Shown here: positions 11,657 to 20,943 of the stretch, in pieces
How positions within the stretch are numbered: position 1 is the first letter of the stretch
Layout: every line of letters begins with the position of its first letter
Source of the DNA: Ischnura elegans
Taxonomy: Eukaryota > Arthropoda > Insecta > Odonata > Coenagrionidae
Direction: 5' to 3'
Length of the DNA: 64,000 nucleotides
NCBI RefSeq assembly: GCF_921293095.1
Contig: NC_060252.1
Coordinates: 73,924,866 to 73,988,865, forward strand
Made by a program: the position numbers and the translations under genes
Notes under the pieces: generated by a model
The model's input: only the letters and a program-made list of their open reading frames with translations
The model's database searches: none
What the model was told of the DNA's origin: nothing

Positions 11657-11960
11657 GCGATAGTTTAACTCTATGATAGCTTGACTTGGACTAGGTAAAT
11701 TAGGCTCTGCATGTACGGTTAATACCTTATTATATTTGTAAATATGTACTAGCTATATGCATACATTTCTCGGCATGTTATAACTCATGCATGAATCACT
11801 TACTTCGCAAACTCTTTGTTTTCTATGACAAACTAATAGTTTTATTGGCATGGTGGCATGTTCGAGTCCTTATCACTCTCCTAGTTTCTGGTGTGACCGC
11901 GTCTCGTTGCTAAGTGTGTTTGGCTTGTGTCCGCAAAGCGAGCGTGTCTCTGATTAAGGC
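11657..11960 (+). repeat. Dispersed repeat R1, copy 1
   Basis: About 300 bp matching 42217-42513. Shared blocks include CTGCGATA, TTGCATGTA-like sequence, CTAATAGTTTTATTGGC, TCCTAGTTTCTGG and TGACCGCGTCTCGTTGCT. No coding potential and no clear terminal structure. It runs directly into a LINE tail at 11960. Confidence 0.6.
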
Positions 11961-12050
11961 TAGAATGAGTGTTGAATGTCTGGTGTGGAATCACCCCGTG
12001 CCACACACCATGATGGTGCATCGCATGGTACCTCGTAGATGTAGATGCAG
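11961..12050 (+). repeat. Family-2 LINE 3' tail, sense, diverged
   Basis: GGAATCACCCCGTGCCACAC and GTACCTCGTAGATGTAGATG match the terminal block and GTAGAT repeat of the LINE families. Confidence 0.6.
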
Positions 12051-12409
12051 AAATTTTCATGGGAGACAAACTTAATATTGATCCCTTTCCAAATGACCCC
12101 CCGAAATGCATTCCTTCTCCCAATAAACCCCTCCGTAAAACATTCTCTTGATACGAAAGCGACCAGGAAAATGTTTTTTGTGACGGACTGTGGTACACAC
12201 TAAGTATTCGACGAACTTAAGTTTTTACAAGCACAGTACGAGAAGTTTCATTTTCCTGCGTACAAAACGCATCTCGTTTTGAGGGGATAACATTTGACCA
12301 TGCATTGATCATCGATTGTCCGGCGCTCGGAACTGCAATGTCCGACGTCGTGTCGATCAGTCGCAATAAAACCTTTATCTAGTGATTGTCTCTCCTACAT
12401 TTTCATCTG

Positions 12410-12475
12410 CACGATACACTGCGAGCCACCACTAGGGTTTGTGGCAGGGAGTGAGTATTTTTTCCGTAATATGTA
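12410..12475 (-). repeat. LINE 3' tail, antisense, diverged
   Basis: CACTGCGAGCCACCACTAGG and TTTGTGGCAGGGAGTGAG are the reversed terminal block of the LINE families. Confidence 0.55.
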
Positions 12476-13300
12476 TACAGTTAATATATACATACATGTA
12501 AATGCTACCACGAATGGACGCGCAACTGGCAGGAGTAAGCTCTAACCAAGCACTCTTAGCACCACTCATTCCCCTGAATACGTGGAATATTCTATGTAAC
12601 TAAACTGTCAAACGAAAGCCAATTCTTAATATCGGATTGAACTTTATGGTGGTGATTAATATTTTCGGGAAGAATGAATACTTTAATATTTACTTTATTG
12701 AATCTGTTTCCCCGATTTTTTGTTCATGGTGCAATATATTTTGGCAAATAGGAACTCTAACTTATCTCTAATATTATTAAGATGAAGCATTCTTCCGGCT
12801 TGATCTTTCTTTTCTTGTTGACGAGTTATCCCCTCAATACTTAAGCCGTCGCGTAGTCTAGATATCCTCTAGATACAAAGCGGACTGTTTAAAACTTTAG
12901 CCTGCATCTCAAATTTGGAAATTTTTCCTTTTAGCTTTTTCTTCATTCCCATGTGTTATTTCTTTAAATTTGAGCCACAGGAAAAATTTTAATAGGGTCT
13001 GTGATCGAAGTCAGGGTCTCTGCTTAACCTGATTTCGATCTCGTTTATGCGTAAACAGTTTACAATCTTTAGCATTGAGGCTGTTAATGCTGACAAAAAC
13101 TCGTTCTAATGGCATCGCACTGCTTTAATTATCTCCTGAAGATGAAGTGACTGGGTTGAGGCTAGTTGCGCATTTGCAATGCACCGTATGAGGCCCGTGA
13201 CGTCATTGGTCCTTGGCAAGCTCCCCCACCCCCCTGATTTCGATGCTGAAGCCAGTAAGTCTCTCTAGCTTCTCCTTGTTGTCGTTCGAAGGATTTATCA
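12476..13300. other. Unassigned stretch
   Basis: Mostly AT-rich, with an isolated C-rich patch near 13220. No feature recognised. Confidence 0.35.
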
Positions 13301-13304
13301 TCGA

Positions 13305-13420
13305 TAGTCTTCAATGCGAAGATTGGTTTGACGCAACTCTCCACTCAATTCTCCCTTCAGCGGATCTTTTAGCAATTGCACACTCCTTGAGCTTTACATC
13401 GTTCATTACCTGCTAAAGGA
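13305..13420 (-). repeat. RTE-like LINE 3' end fragment, antisense
   Basis: GAAGATTGGTTTGACGCAAC, TCTCCACTCAATTCTCC and GCACACTCCTTGAGC are the reverse complement of the RTE-like 3' end (compare AGAATTGAGTGAAGAGCTTC at about 62420). Confidence 0.6.
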
Positions 13421-13835
13421 GTTATACTCCTGAGTCCGGATACCTGTTGTAATGCTCACAAAATTGCTATTCTAGCGTTTATATCATCCGCTTCCTTCTC
13501 TCAGCGTATACACGTAATAGCTGTTTTAACTCGCGCATACGCCAGAGCACGTGGCGTTTGAATGCATATTTTTAAATCTCCATTCTTCGGTCATATACGC
13601 AAACAGATAAACCCTTTATACACTTCACCATTGACGCAGTTGGTCCCAACAAAAGCTCGGACTTCATGCTGACGTCACGCTGTTTTAACCTGGGAAGCCA
13701 ATTCATGGCGTGGCTGCTCGGTTCGCGTATTCGCAGAGCAACTCATGAGGGGTGTGACGCTAGTGGTTTGTTACTCGTCATTACTCCATGAAAATTTCGT
13801 AAAATTATAGGACCAGAATTTTTAGGGATGTTTTT

Positions 13836-14475
13836 AGGATCAACAATATTTATGGAGAAGTGTATTAACGAGAGTATTTGGTTACGTGGATGATCGAAGC
13901 ATTCTATGCTGCTGAAGGAATTTTCCACTTCATATTACAACAATTTCTAAAAATTTGGGCGGCAAATCTGCTTGTTTAGTAAACTTTTATTGCCCTAAAT
14001 AAGTAGTACACTCAAAAATACTTAATTCCATACTTAATACATGGGCGTACCCAACGAGGGGGATCTGCCCCCCTAGAAACAAAAATTGCAAAATTCTTTA
14101 AGCAGAATCAGCACTGAATTGAAACGAAAGTATTCAACAAATTTTCTTTAAACCCATAAAAAGCGATATGTATTAGCATAAGATATGCAACTAAAATAAA
14201 ACTATTTTTTCAAGGAAATAATCTCGTAAACTAATCAAGCGCTGTTATAAATTTTTATTTTGGTTTCATTCACCTTTTCCATGCTAAAATGTCACAACTT
14301 GGCTTGCCCCCCCCCCCTAGTTATATCGTGAGTACGCCTTTGACTCTATAAATATTTATTGCAAACAATTTGCTTGCCTGCTAGGATCAACATTCTTTAT
14401 GGAAAAGTGTTTTAACGGGAGTATTTGGTTACGTGCATGATCGAAGTTGCTGAAGGAATTTTCCACTTCACACCA
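13836..14475 (+). repeat. Direct repeat pair of about 95 bp, MITE in the spacer
   Basis: The block at 13836-13935 (AGGATCAACAATATTTATGG ... GGAATTTTCCACTTCA) recurs at 14384-14475 with about a dozen differences and one short deletion. The spacer contains the hAT-like MITE at 14038-14343, so the original duplication unit was about 250 bp. Confidence 0.7.
14038..14343 (+). mobile_element. hAT-like MITE (CATGGGCGTACC ends), copy 1
   Basis: ACATGGGCGTACCCAACG at left, GAGTACGCCTTTG at right, and a C-rich block (TTGCCCCCCCCCCCTAG) just inside the right end. Related copies are at 34469-34734 and 52517-52807. Confidence 0.65.
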
Positions 14476-14481
14476 GTCTAA

Positions 14482-14700
14482 TCATCATCATCAATCATCG
14501 TCAATCGTAAGATCGTTTGACGCAGATCTCCACTCGATAATCCTATCAGCTAATCTTTTAGCTATCGCATACTCCTTGTGATTTACACCCGTCATTACCT
14601 TCTCTATGTATTTCAATCATGGTCTACCTCTGCCATTCACCCCTTCCACCTGTTCTTCAACTATAATTTTCATTATACCATCGTGTTTCTTGATCTAAAA
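14482..14700 (-). pseudogene. RTE-like LINE 3' region fragment, antisense
   Basis: Reverse complement of an RTE-like coding end and 3' UTR: ATCATCATCATCAATCATCG, GACGCAGATCTCCACTCGAT and TTCCACCTGTTCTTCAACTA, the last also found at 56350 in the same orientation. Non-functional fragment. Confidence 0.6.
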
Positions 14701-14755
14701 CTACAAATCACCCTGCAAGCCACCTACAGAGGTATTTCACAGGGGGTTAACCATC
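14701..14755 (-). repeat. Family-2 LINE 3' tail, antisense
   Basis: CAAATCACCCTGCAAGCCAC and TATTTCACAGGGGGTTAACC match the reversed family-2 tail, directly abutting the RTE-like fragment. Confidence 0.55.
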
Positions 14756-14823
14756 AACGACATACCCAATAGCAGGGGTGGGCAATTATTTGGGCTGGAG
14801 GGCCACTTTGTACGAGCGGAGGT

Positions 14824-15212
14824 TCATCTACATCTACATAATACCCTGCGAGCAACCTCTAGGATGTTTGGCAGGGGGTGATAAGTCACCAGCATGCAGC
14901 ATGCAATTGGATTCCAACATGCACACCACACGGTCCAAAAAGCATCACGTATACTAACAAATTTTAGCACCCTATGCTGTTAGAAATAATAATAAAATTA
15001 AGAAACATGCATAAAGTTTTACATAGGTTAGTAGGCTACACTACAAGTCATGCAATCTATTTATGAGTTCTATCGCTGCCGTTATAATCTCTTATTGATC
15101 GTGGAAAAAAATGACATTCTGAATCTGTCTGTTCTACAGTCTATCTCTCTTATTTTATTTATATGATGTGATCTTCCGTAGTATGTTGGCGTCCGTAAGA
15201 TATGGTTAAGGT
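14824..15212 (-). pseudogene. Family-2 LINE, 3' fragment, antisense
   Basis: From the ATCTACATCTACATAATACC tail through the 3' UTR into the last codons of the frame. On the minus strand it encodes a piece containing ILRTPTYYGRS and CRTDRFRMSFF, as in the intact family-2 copies. It is more diverged than the copies at 20944, 24922 and 29130. Confidence 0.8.
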
Positions 15213-15246
15213 TATCGGAGTTAACATAAAGTATATTTAATTTCAG

Positions 15247-15667
15247 GAATATTAAAGAGGCATAGCCGAATAAGGGGGTGAGAAGTACCCCCTTCAGGGT
15301 TTTTCCGGGACTTGGGGCATAGGATTTGGGATCAAAAAGGAATACTTTATGAAAACCAGCGTTTGAAATTTTCAAATCCATGCCATTTCTCCTTATACCA
15401 TTGAAAAGTTGTGAAAAAAATTGGGCAGCTGCTCCATTAAGGAATATCTCAAATGCCGCAAATTGCATTGAAAAAATATGCTTTCCACCCCGAGATATTA
15501 AAAAAAAAAAACAGTGGGAATCGAATTTTCGAGCTAACCGGCCATGGTGGGCCTCTAGCGGGCTGGAAGTGCGGGGAGGTTAGTCCTTTTTAATCCCAAA
15601 TCATATACCCCAAGTCCGGGAATTATCCTGGAGGGGTTACTTTTCACCCTCTTATTCGACTATGCCC
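15247..15667. mobile_element. Foldback element with about 90-bp inverted ends
   Basis: The left arm (AAGAGGCATAGCCGAATAAG ... CTTGGGGCATAGGATTTGGG) pairs with the right arm (AATCCCAAATCATATACCCC ... CTTATTCGACTATGCCCTTT). Arms are about 90 bp, imperfect, around a 240 bp loop. No protein is encoded; a frame on the minus strand across it is a chance fusion with the neighbouring LINE tail. Confidence 0.75.
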
Positions 15668-15959
15668 TTTATTAACAAAAATGAAACAATAGTGGTAGTT
15701 ATATTCTTCTTATGTATTAGCCTAATTTTATAATTTTTAGATTTCTAGCTGCTAGCATATTTAATAATAGTATCCATTTTAATGAGACAAGACATCCCAA
15801 TCACATTTTTTTAATTTCTGTGTCGGGCCGTCTCAAACTCTGTGGCGGACCGCATGTGGCCCGCGGGGTACAGTTTGCCCACATCTGCCGTTGAGGATTA
15901 AAATTTACTTCCACGAACATCACACTACGCAAATTTTTCGCTGCATATGACACGAAGTC

Positions 15960-18482
15960 GATATTATGTACCTTCTAGAAAATCAAATATCCGCATTTAC
16001 TAAGAGAGACAGTAAAGGTGTAATAGTAATCGGGGGAGATTTTAATCTTCCATCCATAAACTGGGATACTTACACTGTAAAACCGAATTCAAGGAATAAA
16101 GAAATCAGCGAGGTATTACTCAACATACTTGCAAATCACTCTCTCGCCCAAGTAGTTGACAAACCTACGAGAGGAAACAAGCTATTAGACCTTTTAGCAG
16201 TAAGCGATCCTAAGTTGATAAAACAAGTCGATATTATTGACGGTATAAGCGACCACAGAGTAATATTTGCAACGTTAAAAGTTGATGTGGTGTCAGCCGT
16301 AAAACCAAAACGCAATATTTACCTATTCGATAAATGTAACTTCACTAAATTTGGCGAGATGCTTAATGACTCCTACAAAAAATTCGTTGTTACATCAAAG
16401 GACCAAAGCACAGATGAAATATGGACACGTTTCTTAGAAATTCTGCGCCAAGGAATCAACGAACATATTCCGCAAAAACTGAAATGTGATAATAAGGAAC
16501 CTCGCTGGTACAACAACGATGTCAGAAGAGAACTTAGGAAACAGAGAAAACTATACAACTTGTACAGAAAGTCCATCACGTCTCGTAATAAATCGAAGGA
16601 ACTTGAAGCTAAAGAAAGTTACGCTGCTCAACGCTCAATAACCAAGAAATCAATGCGAACTGCAATGCGAAAATTTAAGAAAAAAGTACTTGGTGAATTA
16701 CTCGAAGAAAATCCGAAATCCTTTTGGTCGTACGCGAGAGAGCTTCAGGGAAAACATTCAACCGTAGATTCGTTATTTGATAAAGATGGTAAACTTGTCA
16801 CCGAAAATATAGACAAAGCTAACACTTTAAATGCCCACTTCGAAAGTGTATACACTACTGACGATACTCAATTCAATTTAGACATCCCATATACTGAGGA
16901 TTTGATGGAAGAAATATCTATAAAACGTGATGGGATAACTAAACAACTACAATCGATTAAGAATAGTAAATCTCCGGGTCCGGAGGGAATACCCGCGCGT
17001 GTCCTCAAAGAGTTAGCTCCACAGATCGCGCCTTACTTAGAGATCATATTCAAGAAGTCACTCTCCGAAGGGAAGTTACCGCCCGACTGGAAAATTGCAA
17101 GTGTTACACCCATTTTCAAAAAGGGAAACAGAAATGACCCAGGCAACTACCGTCCAATTTCCCTAACATCAATTATAGGCAAGATACTTGAACATATCGT
17201 TGTTAGTAATATCATGACTTTCTTGGACAGACGTAACTTCCTCCATGACTGTCAGCACGGATTCCGAAAAAATAGATCCTGCGAAACACAGCTCGCGCTC
17301 TTTCTTCACGACGTTATAAAATCTGGTGAATCGAAAAGACAAGTTGACGCACTATTTCTAGATTTTAAGAAAGCTTTCGACACTGTACCTCACAACAAAC
17401 TTTTATACAAATTACAGTCATGCGGATTAAACGAAACAGTTGTAAGCTGGATACGCGACTTCCTCAGAGATCGTAAACAAAAAGTAGTTCTTGACGGAAT
17501 TAGCTCTGATGTTGTAAAAGTTACATCAGGTGTTCCACAAGGAAGCGTAATCGGCCCCCTGTTGTTCATTATATACATTAACGATCTCTGCTCCCGCATT
17601 AGCAGTAAAATACGTTTATTTGCTGACGACGCTGTCATCTACCGCGAAATTAGTGATCACTCTGACTATGAAAATCTATCATCGGACTTAAACAACGTTC
17701 ATTTGTGGAGTCAAGAGTGGGGACTCGAACTTAATCTGAGCAAATGCATGGCGGTACATTTTTTGCGGAATTCGTCCAACACTAACAATGTTTATGCAGT
17801 GGATGGCATTAACATAAAGGCAACAGACGAAGTGAAGTACCTGGGAGTTACGATAACCTCGAACCTCACGTGGGGAACTCATATAAAGAATATTTGCGGC
17901 ATAGCCCTGAAGAAATTAGGATTCGTCAAGCGTATTGTGGGAAGATTTTCGGATGAGAAAGTAAAAGAAAGGTGCTATTTCGCTCTCGTCCGACCGCACC
18001 TTGAATATGCAGCGAGTGTATGGGATCCAGTGCAGAAAGACTTAATCCGCGAGCTGAATAAGATACAAAGGAAGGCTGCGCGTTTCGTCAAAAACCGCTA
18101 CGGGCGTACAGACAGTGTTACCCAGATGTTAAGCGAATTAGGCTGGGAGCCGTTGGAGACTCGGAGGCTGCGCGCTAGGCTTAGATTGCTTGAGCAATTG
18201 AGAATGGATATATTTAAGAGCGACACAGAGAACATAATCTTAGAGCCACACTATATTTCCAGGTCCGACAGAAGCGATAAATTAAGAGAGATTTTTAGCC
18301 GAACGGATAGATATAAGAATTCGTTTTTCCCCCGAACAATAAAGGACTTTAATAAACGCTTGTCCCAACCTCGTTAGAGCACTTCTTCTTTTTTTTTTTT
18401 AATAGCTGTAAACGGCTGGTGTCCTAACACCCCCTGCCACACGCCTTTTAGGCGGCTTGCGGGGTATTATGTAGATGTAGAT
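15960..18482 (+). mobile_element. Family-1 LINE (CR1/Jockey-like), 5'-truncated
   Basis: Contains one long open frame (15966-18377), a short 3' UTR with a T-run at 18389-18400, the GC-rich end (CACCCCCTGCCACACGCC, GGCGGCTTGCGGGGTATTAT) and a GTAGATGTAGAT tail at 18472-18482. The 5' end is missing: the frame opens partway into the endonuclease domain. Confidence 0.9.
15966..18377 (+). CDS. LINE polyprotein: partial EEP endonuclease plus reverse transcriptase
   Basis: An 803-residue intact frame that would copy and insert the element by target-primed reverse transcription. Residues 1-110 are the C-terminal half of an exonuclease-endonuclease-phosphatase domain: GGDFN at 23-27 and the catalytic SDH at 95-97. 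A basic linker follows, then the reverse transcriptase: LDFKKAFD at 465-472, SGVPQGS at 521-527 and the catalytic FADD at 552-555. The C-terminus (NSFFPRTIKDFNKR region) is the normal end for this LINE group. The first half of the endonuclease is absent, and an in-frame stop lies a few codons upstream of the first Met, so the copy is 5'-truncated and cannot make a complete enzyme. It is a transposon gene, not a host gene. A second copy is at 19883-23002. Confidence 0.92.
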   Translation: MYLLENQISAFTKRDSKGVIVIGGDFNLPSINWDTYTVKPNSRNKEISEVLLNILANHSLAQVVDKPTRGNKLLDLLAVSDPKLIKQVDIIDGISDHRVIFATLKVDVVSAVKPKRNIYLFDKCNFTKFGEMLNDSYKKFVVTSKDQSTDEIWTRFLEILRQGINEHIPQKLKCDNKEPRWYNNDVRRELRKQRKLYNLYRKSITSRNKSKELEAKESYAAQRSITKKSMRTAMRKFKKKVLGELLEENPKSFWSYARELQGKHSTVDSLFDKDGKLVTENIDKANTLNAHFESVYTTDDTQFNLDIPYTEDLMEEISIKRDGITKQLQSIKNSKSPGPEGIPARVLKELAPQIAPYLEIIFKKSLSEGKLPPDWKIASVTPIFKKGNRNDPGNYRPISLTSIIGKILEHIVVSNIMTFLDRRNFLHDCQHGFRKNRSCETQLALFLHDVIKSGESKRQVDALFLDFKKAFDTVPHNKLLYKLQSCGLNETVVSWIRDFLRDRKQKVVLDGISSDVVKVTSGVPQGSVIGPLLFIIYINDLCSRISSKIRLFADDAVIYREISDHSDYENLSSDLNNVHLWSQEWGLELNLSKCMAVHFLRNSSNTNNVYAVDGINIKATDEVKYLGVTITSNLTWGTHIKNICGIALKKLGFVKRIVGRFSDEKVKERCYFALVRPHLEYAASVWDPVQKDLIRELNKIQRKAARFVKNRYGRTDSVTQMLSELGWEPLETRRLRARLRLLEQLRMDIFKSDTENIILEPHYISRSDRSDKLREIFSRTDRYKNSFFPRTIKDFNKRLSQPR

Positions 18483-18800
18483 AAGCTATTGGATTAATAT
18501 GTATCCTACTTCTAAGGGCAATCTGCCTGTGAAGCTAAATCATGCTGTTGTAAATACTTAAAAAAAATTCAGAAACATCCCTTAAGCAATACACAAGATA
18601 TAAGGCTACGCTACAAGTCAGCTAATCTATTTCTTAGTCCTAACGCTGCCGTTGTAGCCTCTTTTCGATCGCGGAAATGGCGTCATGCTAAATCTCTCTG
18701 TTCTACGGTCTATCTCTCTTATTTTATTTTTATGATATAATCTACCGAAGTGTGTTGATGTTCGTAAGCTTTGCTCAGCTTCGTTGGAAAATAAAGTGAT
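18483..18800 (-). pseudogene. Old family-2-related LINE 3' fragment, antisense
   Basis: Shares CTACGCTACAAGTCA, CGCTGCCGTTGTAGCCTCTT, CTGTTCTACGGTCTATCTCT and CTTATTTTATTT with the reversed family-2 3' region but is clearly diverged, with an altered coding part. Confidence 0.65.
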
Positions 18801-18849
18801 GTGGCCGATAAAATTGTTCCGTATTATACGTAAGGTTTTATAAAGACAT

Positions 18850-19090
18850 ATCTCCTACTCTTTTCGGAACTTCCGCATTGCTCAACACGATCCATCGATT
18901 TGATCTTCATCGTTCTTATGTAACAACATATTTCGAAAGCTTCGGGCCTTGTTTTCTCCGCTGCTGTCATCGTCCATGGCTAATTGAAGTAAAGAATCGT
19001 GCTCCAAATGTAAGTACTCATAAATTGCACCCCAACTTCAATGCTTTTATTCTCAGCTGTGAGGAAACTCCTCTTTTTGAGGAATGAATT
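18850..19090 (-). pseudogene. RTE-like LINE coding fragment, antisense
   Basis: The block CACGATCCATCGATTTGATC, ATTTCGAAAGCTTCGGGCC and TGCTGTCATCGTCCATGGC is the reverse complement of the RTE-like region that encodes the CYRRMMKIKW motif in the sense copy at 19396-19878. It is also present antisense at 56500-56580. Confidence 0.65.
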
Positions 19091-19134
19091 GCTGTTCACT
19101 TAAAACATAGACTCACAGGTACAACTAGGCTTAC

Positions 19135-19882
19135 GAACAGGAAACGTTCCGAATACTTGGTAGTACTTTAGGTGTCATTATCCACGGAGAAAAAATTAGT
19201 ATGCTGCGATTTGCTGACGACATAGTACTCATAGCTGAGACAGAGAAGGATTTGAAGAAGATTTTGACAAATGTAGAAAAGACAATGGCCAGATACCAGC
19301 TGAAAATCAACAAAAATTAAACTAAGATATTAGTATGCAGCAAAATATAGGAGGCTAAGGTAAACATTAACCTGGGGAAGCATAAGCTTGACGAGATGGA
19401 AGAGTATTCTTACCTGGGAAGCCGAATTACCAACGATGGACGAAGCAAGAAAAAAATACTCCGTAGAATAGCGCAGCCGAAGAGGGCTTTCTACAAAAAG
19501 AAGAATCTTGTTTCAGCTAAGAATACAAGCATAGTAGTAAGGGAAGAATTCATCAGAGGCTACATATGGAGCATGTTCCTCTATGGAAGCAATGCTTGGA
19601 CGTTGACAGTAGCAGAGAAGTCAAGAGTTGAAGCATCCGAAATTTGGTGCTACCGAAGAATGATGAAGATAAAATGGAATGACCGTGGAGAAAACTTACA
19701 ATTAGTTGGCCACGCTATGAGACATAAAGGCCTAATGAAAACAATCGTAGGACAGGTGGAAGGGAAGAAGTGCAAGGGACGGCCCCTATGGAGTTACATA
19801 GGACATGTTTTGAAGGATGTAAAAGAAAAGAAATACGTAGCTATGAAAAGGCTAGCGGATAGGAAAAAAGAATGGTGAGCTG
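19135..19882 (+). pseudogene. RTE-like LINE reverse transcriptase, C-terminal part (broken)
   Basis: The frame gives MLRFADDIVLIAET (the catalytic FADD), then the C-terminal region with EEYSYLGSRI, SNAWTLTVAEKSR and CYRRMMKIKW, and ends RKKEW then TGA at 19876. Two in-frame stops (TAA at 19318, TAG at 19348) break it, and the upstream part is missing. This is the C-terminal architecture of RTE-clade elements. Its 3' UTR is interrupted at about 19883 by a family-1 LINE and resumes at about 23003 with AAACAATCTTAGGATTGTTG. Confidence 0.85.
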
Positions 19883-20943
19883 CGTCGTTAGCAATATCAT
19901 GACTTTCTTGGACAGACGTAACTTCCTCCATGACTGTCAGCACGGATTCCGAAAAGGTAGATCATGCGAAACACAGCTCGCGCTCTTTCTTCACGACGTT
20001 ATAAAATCTGGTGAATCGAAAAGACAGGTTGACGCACTATTTCTAGATTTTAAGAAAGCTTTCGACACTGTACCTCACAACAAACTTTTACACAAATTAC
20101 AGTCATGCGGATTAAATGACACAGTTTTAAACTGGATACGCGACTTTCTCAGAGATCGTAAACAAAAAGTTGTTCTTGACGGAATTAGCTCCGATGTTGT
20201 AAACGTCACATCAGGTGTTCCACAAGGAAGCGTAATCGGCCCCCTGTTGTTCATTATATACATTAATGATCTCTGCTCCCGCATTAGCAGTAAAATACGT
20301 TTATTTGCTGACGACGCTGTCATCTATCGCGAAATTAGTGATCACTCTGACTATGAAATTCTATCATCTGACTTAAACAACGTTCATTTGTGGAGCCAGG
20401 AGTGGGGACTCAAACTTAATCTGAGCAAATGCATGGCGGTACATTTCTTGCGGAATTCGTCCAACTCTAACCATGTTTATGCAGTGGATGGCATTAATGT
20501 AAAGGCAACAGACGAAGTGAAGTACCTGGGAGTTACGATAACCTCGAACCTCACGTGGGGAACACATATAAAGAATATTTGCGGCACAGCTCTAAAGAAA
20601 TTAGGATTCGTCAAGCGTATTGTGGGAAGATTTTCGGATGAGAAAGTAAAGGAAAGGTGCTATTTTGCTCTCGTCCGACCGCACCTTGAATATGCAGCGA
20701 GCATATGGGATCCGGTGCAGAAAGACTTAATCCGCGAACTGAATAAAATTCAAAGGAAGGCTGCGCGTTTCGTCAAAAACTGCTACGGGCGTACAGACAG
20801 TGTTACCCAGATGTTAAGCGAGTTAGGCTGGGAGCCGTTGGAGACTCGGAGGCTGCGCGCTAGGCTTAGATTGCTTGAACAATTGAGAATGGATATCTTT
20901 AATAGCGACACAGAGAACATAATATTAGAGCCACACTATATTT
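19883..20943 (+). pseudogene. Family-1 LINE copy 2, reverse transcriptase part (interrupted)
   Basis: It begins at the VVSNIMTFLDRR position of the family-1 reverse transcriptase and continues with LDFKKAFD, GVPQGSV and FADD, nearly identical to 15966-18377. At 20943 (LEPHYIS) it is cut by an antisense family-2 LINE. The remainder resumes at 22785. Reading on past the junction adds about 45 residues of reversed family-2 tail, which is not a real C-terminus. Confidence 0.9.

Larger units (their letters stand above)
14773..15887 (+). mobile_element. hAT-type non-autonomous element carrying two later insertions
   Basis: The left end CAGGGGTGGGCAATTATT and the right end CAGTTTGCCCACATCTG (inverse CAGATGTGGGCAAACTG) are the classic hAT/Charlie-like terminal motif. 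A GGCCCGCGGGG-type palindrome lies inside the right end. The interior is occupied by an antisense LINE tail (14824-15212) and a foldback element (15247-15667). No transposase remains and no clear 8-bp target duplication is visible. Confidence 0.55.

Noticed and set aside
15966..18377. A host reverse transcriptase or prokaryotic diversity-generating system
   Set aside because: EEP endonuclease plus RT order, a GTAGAT tail and further truncated copies identify a LINE; nothing prokaryotic is present.
18472..18482. GTAGAT arrays as microsatellites or a CRISPR-like repeat
   Set aside because: Every occurrence sits exactly at a LINE 3' end, so they are retrotransposon tails; there are no spacers.
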